Assembly (NCBI GenBank): GCA_026692845.1
Contig: JAPLNM010000105.1
Coordinates: 1-64,000 of the forward strand
Reading direction: 5' to 3'
Length of the DNA stretch: 64,000 nucleotides
Origin: Planctomycetota bacterium
Lineage (GTDB): Bacteria; Planctomycetota; Planctomycetia; Pirellulales; Pirellulaceae
Part shown: in pieces, positions 53,255-60,884 of the stretch
Position numbering within the stretch: the stretch's first letter is position 1
How the letters are laid out: each line of letters begins with the position of its first letter
The notes under the pieces: model-generated
The model's database searches: none
The model's input: only the letters and a program-made list of their open reading frames with translations
Told to the model about the DNA's origin: nothing
Position numbers and translations under genes: made by a program

Positions 53255-54046
53255 TTACTTCTTCTTCCTCTTACGAAGCAACCCGCCCAATCCAAGCAGC
53301 ATCCCAATCAGCATCGAACTAGGCTCGGGAACTGCGTTGGGTGTCCCGTACAACGAATCGATATCAGATTGGTTTAAGGCGTGATTGTAGATTCGTATGT
53401 CATCTATCGCACCATCAAAAACGCCTGCGTTTGCGTGCGTTGAACCGCGAATGTTTCCTATTCGGAGTGGAGCACCGCCCATGTATGGTGTAATATTCAA
53501 CACCGATGCAACGCCCTCAAGTACTCCATTTACATAAATTTTGAGCGACTGCCGATCGTAGACCGACGCGACATGGTACCAGGCCCCATGAATTTTTGTA
53601 TCTGAGGAAACACCATAGTCCTGACCGGTCGCGGAATCCTCCAGGCCTACCCCAAATCGATTATTTGCGCCCCAGGATAATGCATAGTTGTCAGGGTCAC
53701 CGGGACCGGCAAGTTTCCAGATAATTGGATTGTTGCGTCCATCCAAAGAAGGATTGCTTGGTCTGGCCCACGCGGACAACGAAAAAGGGCCACTCAATGA
53801 TAAGAGACCTCCAGAGTTCTGAACTACTATTAAATCATCAATATTATCAAAGTTGTATGCGGAATTCAAATTACCGAAACGATCAGCAATTAACGTCGCG
53901 CCTGTTACTGTACCGTGAAGACCATTTCCACTACCATCATTCGCGTTACCAGTAAAATCGTAAGACGCAACAACTGCTGCGAAACAGAGATTCGGAAGCA
54001 AATACAAAACCGAAAAAACGATTAAAAAACTCTTTCGAAAGCTCAT
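53255..54046 (-). CDS. LamG-domain PEP-CTERM protein
   Basis: The protein has 263 residues. A signal peptide (FLIVFSVLYLLPNLCFAA) leads into a LamG/concanavalin-like jelly roll: ASYDFTGNANDGSGNGLHGT, AYNFDNIDDLI, FSLSAWARP, WYHVASVYD, LKIYVNGVL and GAIDDIRIYNHAL. The C-terminal sorting signal is VPEPSSMLIGMLLGLGGLL followed by RKRKKK. It should be surface-exposed and bind glycans or matrix. Its ribosome-binding site and start region (GGAGTATTCCAATG) resemble that of the other PEP-CTERM gene. Codon use is more AT-rich than its neighbours. Confidence 0.94.
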   Translation of the reverse strand: MSFRKSFLIVFSVLYLLPNLCFAAVVASYDFTGNANDGSGNGLHGTVTGATLIADRFGNLNSAYNFDNIDDLIVVQNSGGLLSLSGPFSLSAWARPSNPSLDGRNNPIIWKLAGPGDPDNYALSWGANNRFGVGLEDSATGQDYGVSSDTKIHGAWYHVASVYDRQSLKIYVNGVLEGVASVLNITPYMGGAPLRIGNIRGSTHANAGVFDGAIDDIRIYNHALNQSDIDSLYGTPNAVPEPSSMLIGMLLGLGGLLRKRKKK

Positions 54047-54555
54047 TGGAATACTCCAGATACATAAGTTGAAATTTTAAGAAATTTTAATACCGGCAAT
54101 TGAAGACCCTTGCATCGATGACTACATGGGCCAGTCGTGATTGTTTTACATTTGAAGCTGCGTACCAAAACGTGTGCCAGTGTTTAGCGGCATTTCGGTA
54201 AGCGGAAGGGACCCTAATTGACTTTTGCAAAGCGCACGGGTCTTAAACAGGTTGATTCAAGGTGCGTCCTTGTTTCGTTTCCAGCTCGCTCGAACATCCC
54301 CTTATAAGTTGGTGAAATCTTGATCATCGACTTCCTGCAATGACCAATGGAAAGCACTAGTTTGGCGATCAACTCGTCAGCAGCCAAGAATCTCCGAATT
54401 GATTTGCGCCGAGCCGGCGCAATCGCGAAAATTTTTTTTGACATGACGCGCATTTTCTATTTGACGACGAGGTTCTATGGGAATGCGGCTTCTCGACCTT
54501 TTCTCGCTTTGAGCACAGATCGAAATCAGTCTTGTCCCAGGAATAAGAGGAAATC
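54047..54555. other. intergenic region, no gene seen
   Basis: About 500 bp upstream of the LamG gene. It should hold that gene's promoter. A 79-codon minus-strand frame (54214-54453) is judged spurious. Confidence 0.45.
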
Positions 54556-54630
54556 TCTAGCTTTGCTGACGGTCACCGTCGCTACCGTCGGTTACGGAGA
54601 CATCATCCCGGTGACAACCTCAGGTCGAAG
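54556..54630 (+). pseudogene. potassium-channel pore fragment
   Basis: The stretch LLTVTVATVGYGDIIPVTTS contains the potassium selectivity filter TVGYGD in its normal context of two-helix channels (TVTTVGYGDIxPVTTxGR). No flanking membrane helices can be found on either side in any frame, so only the pore loop survives. It lies upstream of the esterase gene in an open frame that otherwise looks random. Confidence 0.55.
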
Positions 54631-54806
54631 CATCACGAAGCCTTTTACCCCGGAGCGTTCGGGTGGCAACCGTTCCGCTTTTGGGCGATGGATCGATTAC
54701 ACTAAGCCTCGACGAACAGATGTTAGACAATCAGGCACGAGCGTCAGCATTGAAGTTTTCCAAACAAGCCGCAGTCGACAGATCAAAGAGAGCCCAGGAA
54801 TAGCGA

Positions 54807-55703
54807 ATGAACCAGATTTATTTGAAACTCACAAGCGCATCGACAAGCTCGATCCTGTGCTCAGTGGTACTAGGGTTTCTAGGGAGCATCAGCCAAGCCC
54901 AAAGCGATGCACCCCAGAGGATCGAACTTTGGCCCCAAGGAGCACCAGGTTCCCAAGACAGGAAGCAGGAGCCTGAGAAGACTGATCGCACCAATGGAGC
55001 ATGCAACGTCACAAGCGTCCACGCGCCATCGGTCACCTTCTATTTGCCAACGCCTGAAAAGGCGACAGGAACCGCCATCATCCTAGCGCCTGGAGGAGGA
55101 CACAGGATGCTATGCCTGGGGCACGAAGGCGACTCGCTTGCCGAGTGGTTTGCAGACCAGGGCATCGCAGCATTTGTGTTGCGTTATCGACTGGCCAAGG
55201 AGGAAGGTTCCAAATACACCGTCGATGAGCATGCGATGGCCGACACCCGCCGAGCGCTGCGACTGGTGCGCAGTCACGCCACCGATTGGAAAATCAAGCC
55301 TGATCGTATCGGAATCCTTGGCTTTTCGGCGGGTGGCGAGCTCGCCGCACTTGCTGCAATGGAATCGGATTCAGGAATTTCCGGCAGTCCGGACCCTATC
55401 GAGCGAAACAGCAGCCGGCCGGATTTCCAAGTCCTCATCTATCCGGGCAGTTCGCATCGGTTCACCGTCAGCCAGGGGATGCCCCCCGCATTTATCGCCT
55501 TGGGAGCCCAGGACCGCGACGACATCGCATTGGGGATGGCACAGTTGTACCTCAAGTACAAAGAAGCCCGAGTACCATGCGAACTCCACATCTATTCCAA
55601 TGCGGGCCATGGTTTCGGGTACCGAGCCACAGCGACGCACGCCGCGGCGCAATGGCCCCAGCGACTCAGAGAGTGGCTTGTCGATTCCAAGTTGCTCGAC
55701 TAG
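54807..55703 (+). CDS. secreted alpha/beta-hydrolase (BD-FAE/acetyl-esterase type)
   Basis: The protein has 298 residues. A signal peptide (about residues 1-31) is followed by an alpha/beta-hydrolase: AIILAPGGGHRML (oxyanion hole), RIGILGFSAGGELA with the nucleophile Ser, an acid around PAFIALGAQDRDD, and the His in SNAGHGFG. All triad residues can be placed. The family includes carbohydrate acetyl-esterases and feruloyl esterases, and planctomycetes encode many with sulfatases. AGGA precedes the ATG at 54807. Confidence 0.9.
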   Translation: MNQIYLKLTSASTSSILCSVVLGFLGSISQAQSDAPQRIELWPQGAPGSQDRKQEPEKTDRTNGACNVTSVHAPSVTFYLPTPEKATGTAIILAPGGGHRMLCLGHEGDSLAEWFADQGIAAFVLRYRLAKEEGSKYTVDEHAMADTRRALRLVRSHATDWKIKPDRIGILGFSAGGELAALAAMESDSGISGSPDPIERNSSRPDFQVLIYPGSSHRFTVSQGMPPAFIALGAQDRDDIALGMAQLYLKYKEARVPCELHIYSNAGHGFGYRATATHAAAQWPQRLREWLVDSKLLD

Positions 55704-56259
55704 TGTCTAGACGCTCAGCAAAGCATCTCTCGTAGCAAGCACCGCAAGCTTTCGGTTGCAAGGAAGCAAAGTGCAGCCTTCGAACTTCGTGTCTAGCATC
55801 TACTTCGTTTTTTTAGCTAAGCACCATAAGGCCCGTCCAACACAGCCCCCAAGCCCACGTGATTCCCTTAGACCCGAGACCCTCACTCACGTAAGCGACC
55901 CTTGACTATCAGTACCAAAAGCACCGATAAGCTACATGGCACTTAACCAGATTTCGAAAAATTGCGTACAACTAGATACCCTAAGTAGTCGCCAAGCACG
56001 GAACCCGAGCCGATAGATCGATCGGAATTCGAGTAATTCGACTGGATCGATGTTGAGAACGGCGCCCCCCTGCGTGGCCCAAGAGCCTGATTTCCTCAGT
56101 CCATCATACAGCCGAAGCTTTTATTTCAAGAAATTTCGAATACGGACTGATTTTTGAAGATTGACAGGCTGATGGCTAGTAGTTATCTTCTTAACAAATC
56201 TAAGAAACTCTCGATTTTTACCTTGCAACGGGGTGAGCTTTTCCAGTGCTAGTTGGTAA
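55704..56259. other. intergenic region at the edge of the AT-rich block
   Basis: These 556 bp hold no supported gene. Composition shifts to AT-rich in the last 150 bp, which should contain the promoter of the GAF-kinase gene. A 60-codon minus-strand frame overlapping the kinase start (56121-56303) is doubtful. Confidence 0.45.
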
Positions 56260-58191
56260 ATGTCATCAAAAGACGAGACAATGAGAACCTCTGACCAATT
56301 CATCGACAGCCTCCTGAGTCTTAGGTTTATAGATCCTGAACACGATATTGGTGAATTGTGTAAGATTTGGCAGCAAGCGACTAAGTGTGAATGGGTTTGG
56401 CTTTGGATAAAAAACGAATTTAATGGCCAATTTGAACTTCGCAGGCACCAAAGTGCAAGTAATCGTATATATAAGCCCTTTAGTAAGGGTGCATCTAGCA
56501 GTTTCTCCGTCGCTCAATTCAGCGCCGATCACGATGAAATTGTAGAGCTATACAAAGAAGATTTTAGCGGATGGGAGAAGCATTCTGGATGCGGAACGCG
56601 AAGATATAAATGCATAAGTCACGAAAGCTTAAAGGAACACAAATGTGAAAAGTTCATATGTATTCCTATCGGACTTCGAAAAACCAACAAAGTAAATGCT
56701 TCGGGTTTTAATCTTTCGGCTAGTATCTGCATACACTACTTGAATAAATCGGAGGTGAGTCTAAGTCATGCCGATTTAAGGAGGCTTGGGCAGCTCTCGA
56801 GCTTTTTCATAGAAAACTCATATCGTTCAAGAAATGAAACGACACTCCAGCGATTGTACAGGATCGATTCAGAATTCGCTCATGCAGAGAGGAAGAATTC
56901 TAAAACGATTCTAAATGAGTATTGCCTGCGATTGCTCGGCCAGTTATGCAATATCGTAAAAGCGGAAGCGGCATCATTGTTTTACGATTTAGATGGATGG
57001 GACGAAAGCGTTAAGTTAGTCGGTTCCACACACGACATCTTGAACTGGGAGACAAAAAAAATGCTTCGAAAGCGGGAGCATAAAGACGTTTCCTATACGA
57101 AGCAAGAAGGCTACACAGGGCGAACTTTTGCGTCAGGCCGAATTATGACATCGCATGCTGAAGACGACTTAAAGCGAAAGCCGAAATTCATTGAAAGTGA
57201 TAATAAAAAACATTTCATTGGACGAACGACGGTATTTATTCCATTAAAGTTGTTAACTTCAATCTCTGGAAAAGACGTTCAGCAAACGGTTGGGGTTTTG
57301 AGATGCGTTGGCAAGAAAAAGTCGCCATCCGATTTTTGGGTCGATACGTTCGATCAAATCGATTTGGAAGCGTTGCAGTTTTTCTGCGAACAGATTACTC
57401 CAGTCTTGCTCTCTCTTGTATCGCGAGTCGATCGCGAGAAATCAATCAGTATCGTTAAGCACGATTTGATTGGGCCGTTAGCTCATATTCGACATATTGC
57501 AGATCATCTAGAGACGACGCAAACGGTATCATTGGTTGAGTCTGTTGAGACGATCCAGAAGCCTGATGAAAATCGGTCCGGTTTCTACACTACCAAGCGG
57601 ACATACCAAATGAAGATACCTTTTAGAGACCTAATGAATATAAAAAACCACGCGATCGTTGCGTCAAATTTAGTTGTTCAACTTGACCCCGAAATGACGA
57701 GTCTGACGCGTTTTGCACCAACCCCAACCTTTCTCGATCACGACGTTCTTGCTAGACTCAAGGATGTAATGAAATACGATGCTCGCGAAACAAAAAACAT
57801 GTCGATTTCTTTCGAAGGGTTTGAGGTCATTCCGCAGCTCAAGGTTGATCGCGATGCGATTGAGAGGGTTTTTTTTAATCTGATTTCAAATGCGATCAAG
57901 TATGGGGATAGGGATACGAAGATAATGATCTCTGCTTTCGAGTCTGATACTGAGTACGGAGTTTCTGTTTCCAACTACGGAATTGGAATTGGCGCCTTGG
58001 AACAGAAGCTAATTTTTGAGGAAGGCTATCGATCCGTAGCGGCTACCAAGTCGCCAGCGCCAGGATTAGGTCTTGGGCTGTATATCGCTAGACGCGCTAT
58101 GCAGCGCCATGGCGGTCGACTCGAATTGACGTTTAAAACGGATCCAACCACGTTCTGTATGTTCTTTCCAAAGGTTTTACGAGTGATTTAA
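56260..58191 (+). CDS. soluble GAF-domain histidine kinase, AT-rich
   Basis: The protein has 643 residues with no membrane segment. The first 200 residues and about 205-380 look like two GAF-type sensor domains (second one: KAEAASLFYDLDG, GYTGRTFASGRIM, HFIGRTTVFIPL). The kinase core has an H-box-like SIVKHDLIGPLAHIRHIADH with His401, an N-box FFNLISNAIKYGD, and a G-box APGLGLGLYIARRAMQRHGG. The H-box is unusual because HD replaces the common HE. Codon use is strikingly AT-rich beside its neighbours, which suggests horizontal transfer. A receiver gene follows 13 bp downstream. Confidence 0.85.
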   Translation: MSSKDETMRTSDQFIDSLLSLRFIDPEHDIGELCKIWQQATKCEWVWLWIKNEFNGQFELRRHQSASNRIYKPFSKGASSSFSVAQFSADHDEIVELYKEDFSGWEKHSGCGTRRYKCISHESLKEHKCEKFICIPIGLRKTNKVNASGFNLSASICIHYLNKSEVSLSHADLRRLGQLSSFFIENSYRSRNETTLQRLYRIDSEFAHAERKNSKTILNEYCLRLLGQLCNIVKAEAASLFYDLDGWDESVKLVGSTHDILNWETKKMLRKREHKDVSYTKQEGYTGRTFASGRIMTSHAEDDLKRKPKFIESDNKKHFIGRTTVFIPLKLLTSISGKDVQQTVGVLRCVGKKKSPSDFWVDTFDQIDLEALQFFCEQITPVLLSLVSRVDREKSISIVKHDLIGPLAHIRHIADHLETTQTVSLVESVETIQKPDENRSGFYTTKRTYQMKIPFRDLMNIKNHAIVASNLVVQLDPEMTSLTRFAPTPTFLDHDVLARLKDVMKYDARETKNMSISFEGFEVIPQLKVDRDAIERVFFNLISNAIKYGDRDTKIMISAFESDTEYGVSVSNYGIGIGALEQKLIFEEGYRSVAATKSPAPGLGLGLYIARRAMQRHGGRLELTFKTDPTTFCMFFPKVLRVI

Positions 58192-58204
58192 AGGTTAAAT
58201 TGTC

Positions 58205-58627
58205 ATGGACAAACGAGTTGTTTTTTTTATTGACGATGAAGATAGTATGACCCTCAGCTGGAGGAATTGTCTCGGAGTAGTTTTCGACGTCAAATACTAT
58301 AATGTATATCCGGGTTTTGAACCTATCTACAATGATATCATTAGTTATAATCCCTGCGTAATTATCCAGGACGTTATGATGAAGGATGCTCGAACAAAAA
58401 TTATTAACATCGAAGCGGGTATCGAGATTGCTGAAGCGATAAAAGATACGCTTGTAAAATTACGTATACCACTGATCTTCTTCTCTAATAGAGAGTTTCC
58501 TGATTTTGGAACCGATTTTTCAGAGCTTGATTATCCACCCGAATTACTATACTATCGGTCTAAATTGAAGGTGGGATATCAGACCTTACTAAAAGAAGTT
58601 AATGATGTTCTTTCTGGAGTGATTTGA
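58205..58627 (+). CDS. stand-alone receiver-domain protein
   Basis: The protein has 140 residues. It matches a CheY-like receiver: acidic FIDDED (residues 8-13), phosphoacceptor Asp56 in IIQDVMMKD, FFSN in place of the conserved Ser/Thr and a Lys near YYRSKLKVG. There is no output domain, so it acts by protein contact or as a phosphate relay. AAAGG precedes the ATG. It shares the AT-rich composition of the kinase 13 bp upstream, and the two form one transferred unit. Confidence 0.82.
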   Translation: MDKRVVFFIDDEDSMTLSWRNCLGVVFDVKYYNVYPGFEPIYNDIISYNPCVIIQDVMMKDARTKIINIEAGIEIAEAIKDTLVKLRIPLIFFSNREFPDFGTDFSELDYPPELLYYRSKLKVGYQTLLKEVNDVLSGVI

Positions 58628-58996
58628 AATTCTTGCGATTTTTATGGGTCGCTTTCTGAGTTCATTTAGAAAGTGGTTTTACAAGCGAAAGGTCGGCGGT
58701 GCTTCGCTTCTGGTTTACTGCTGTCATTGGCGCCATCCTGTTGTGAAGCAATGATAAGCCTCAACGGTAACGAAGTATTTACCAATCGAAGGCGAGAAGA
58801 GTTTTCGTAGGGTCTTTAGTAGGGGCACCCTTTGAGCGCTCCAAAAGTGGCCGAGATGGTTTTTCAAGGGTGTACTCTTTGCGTGACCGGAGGTGGCGCT
58901 GCGCTTAGATGCGGCTAATGGCTCGGATCCCGCCGGGAACAGGAGTTATTCTAAGTGACATGGTCAACAGAATCCTTATGGAATCCGGGATTATGT
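58628..58996. other. intergenic region, no gene seen
   Basis: These 369 bp lie between the convergent receiver gene and the macro-like gene. I see no repeat, RNA gene or supported reading frame. GC content returns to the level of the rest of the window here. Confidence 0.45.
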
Positions 58997-60187
58997 TTAG
59001 CTAGTCTGCAGGAATTCCTCGCACATTGCGCGAACCTCTGGATCGCTAACACGGTAGCTTACGATCTTCACATCGAGGTCGCATCGACGGTACAGTTCGG
59101 CTGCGCGACGAATCGCATCGAGGATCCAATCGGGCTCGTTGCCAAACGCGCCCCCACCGAGCGATGTTAGGTACACCGATCGGTTGCCAGTCTTCGACGC
59201 ATTGACAAGCGCGGCTGCAAACGTCGCTTCATAAGCGGCCTGCAATATCAGGCTGGCAAACCGTCCCCACAATTCGTAGGACAGACAACTATAAGCCACC
59301 GGCAGGGCCGAGCAATAGGCTTGTGTCACCCTGTGCTCGCAACCTTGAAGGGTTACTTGTGTATCCCACTGCACCCCAATTTTTAATTCGCGACGCAACT
59401 CGTCGAGCTGTGACTCCGACATCCTCCCCAATTTGGAGTCGACCTCTTTGAGCCCTTCGGCACTCGGCAATGCATAACCATTTTGCATGCTCCAAAGGCG
59501 ACTGTCTGCGTTCCCGAGTGCCTTACCGATTTCCTCGAGACAATCGACCTGTTTTGCTTGCGTCTGGCCGATCTGGCCATCCAAGTCGACCAAGTAGTTT
59601 CGGTAGATCGTCCCTGCCCCGCATGCGACCGCACAGGCAGGACCCTGCGTCAGATCCCGCTCGTAGATTCCTACACCTTGTTCTGGTGTGACGTCCGGTG
59701 AAGTCATCTCGAGCAAATTGAACTGCGAGGCGACTTGAAAAAAGGCTCCCGCGTTTGAAGCGTCGGCATGAAGCGCCTTGGCATCACCGACGATCGGGGA
59801 AATCTTCAGCTTTTTATCCTGAGCATCCATCGCTGCTACTAGTTTGCGAAGCGTCCCCAAGGACACGATCTCCAATTTTCCGCATCGGTAAGTCGCGCCG
59901 TTGACTCGACTCGTCCATCGACCCTCCTGCACTTCGATGCACTGGCGAACCTCATCGGGTGACCTTTCGGAAAAACCAGTCAGCTTGGTAAACCAATCGT
60001 CGCGCAAAACCAACGTCGATGGCGTCTTGGTCTTCGGTTTGTCCTGCTCTTTAATCCAATTCAATACGAATCGCTTTTGGGTGTCGTTTTCTGGAGCTTC
60101 ACGCCAAGATCGCTCCGTATCGGCTTGCCGCAATTCGCTCAGCACTTCAAATACGTTCTCCTTGGTGGCATGACCATGCTTCAAGAG
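58997..60187 (-). CDS. macro/PARG-like domain part of an amber-split phosphatase fusion
   Basis: This is the distal part of a 536-codon frame (58997-60607) broken by one TAG at 60188-60190. The first 45 residues (HGHATKENVFEVLSELR...) complete the preceding phosphatase. The rest contains GDAKALHADASNAGAFFQVA, SQFNLLEM, TQGPACAVACGAGTIYRNY and SLGGGAFGN near the C-terminus. The last resembles the ligand loop of PARG-like macro domains (LGxGAFGN). I recall this as a widespread family of unproved function. It may be translated from TTG at 60184 or ATG codons further in, or only by readthrough. Role in ADP-ribose chemistry is inference. Confidence 0.65.
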   Translation of the reverse strand, partial: LLKHGHATKENVFEVLSELRQADTERSWREAPENDTQKRFVLNWIKEQDKPKTKTPSTLVLRDDWFTKLTGFSERSPDEVRQCIEVQEGRWTSRVNGATYRCGKLEIVSLGTLRKLVAAMDAQDKKLKISPIVGDAKALHADASNAGAFFQVASQFNLLEMTSPDVTPEQGVGIYERDLTQGPACAVACGAGTIYRNYLVDLDGQIGQTQAKQVDCLEEIGKALGNADSRLWSMQNGYALPSAEGLKEVDSKLGRMSESQLDELRRELKIGVQWDTQVTLQGCEHRVTQAYCSALPVAYSCLSYELWGRFASLILQAAYEATFAAALVNASKTGNRSVYLTSLGGGAFGNEPDWILDAIRRAAELYRRCDLDVKIVSYRVSDPEVRAMCEEFLQTS

Positions 60188-60607
60188 CTAGCAGCTGACC
60201 ACCGTACCGGTTCGGCCGATGCCGCCATAGCAATGGAGGTAGACCGGGCGATGGCTCTGGATCGAACCGTCGATCGCATCGACGATGCGGTTCATTCGCT
60301 CATTGGTTGTGATGTGCCGATCCTCAATCGGAAATCTAAGGCAATCGACCGGCTCCTCGGCTTCGGATGCAAGTTGCTCTAGGACTCGATCGTAGGGAGC
60401 AAATAGCTTTCCTTGCGGATTTTTTTCATGCTCCTCCATTAGATTGATGAACGTCCGGATGCCAGCCTTGAACAATCCGGACAGTCGCTCTTTTTGTTGC
60501 TGCGGGTCTGGCTTGCCCGCGTAAGCCCCAGCTAAAAATATCCCATCGAGTACCCAATAAGTTCGCAGGAGAGGAGCTTTCGATCGCGGTGTAAAAAAGT
60601 CGGACAT
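60188..60607 (-). CDS. dual-specificity-type protein phosphatase, cut after the active site
   Basis: There are 139 residues from the ATG at 60607. The active-site loop is YLHCYGGIGRTGTVVSC (HC-x5-R-T/S), preceded by the general-acid region FPIEDRHIT. The frame stops with TAG right after VVSC, where family members continue through CYL.RHGHA and two further helices. Those residues (LLKHGHATKENV) are present in the same frame immediately after the TAG. A single base change therefore splits a phosphatase-macro fusion. The truncated protein keeps Cys and Arg but lacks the helices that pack behind the loop, and is probably unstable unless the TAG is read through. Confidence 0.78.
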   Translation of the reverse strand: MSDFFTPRSKAPLLRTYWVLDGIFLAGAYAGKPDPQQQKERLSGLFKAGIRTFINLMEEHEKNPQGKLFAPYDRVLEQLASEAEEPVDCLRFPIEDRHITTNERMNRIVDAIDGSIQSHRPVYLHCYGGIGRTGTVVSC

Positions 60608-60820
60608 AGAAATCGCAAGTCCATCGAGCGGTGAGTTTGTTTACAAAACACGATTCTACTCCATCCGGAAACCGACGGCAAACCCCTTGAAACACAACGG
60701 CAAGACAATACGTTGGCGAATTCCTTCCCTTCGATTTTGGTAAGAATGCGATCTTACTCGCAACCACCCACTTACGTAGAACGCTATCGTATAGAGATAT
60801 CGAACAAGACCCCGTTTGCC

Positions 60821-60868
60821 CGCGAACTATTAAAATCGCGAACTATTAAAACCGCGAACCAGTAAAAT
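60821..60868. repeat. 16-bp triplicate tandem repeat upstream of phoD-like gene
   Basis: CGCGAACTATTAAAAT (60821-60836) is followed by a copy with one change (60837-60852) and one with more changes (60853-60868). The array ends right before the AAGGAAG ribosome-binding site of the phosphatase gene, so it falls in its leader or promoter. Confidence 0.85.
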
Positions 60869-60884
60869 CGGTAAGGAAGTTGCC

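Noticed and set aside
54214-54453. 79-codon minus-strand open frame ending in LESTCLRPVRFAKVN
   Set aside because: No ribosome-binding site, no family motif and unusual composition; it resembles spurious frames often seen in repeat-bearing spacers.
56121-56303. 60-codon minus-strand open frame (FDDIYQLALEKL, KNREFLRFVKKI)
   Set aside because: The composition is protein-like, but it overlaps the start of the GAF-kinase on the opposite strand and no start signal is seen; kept only as a weak possibility.
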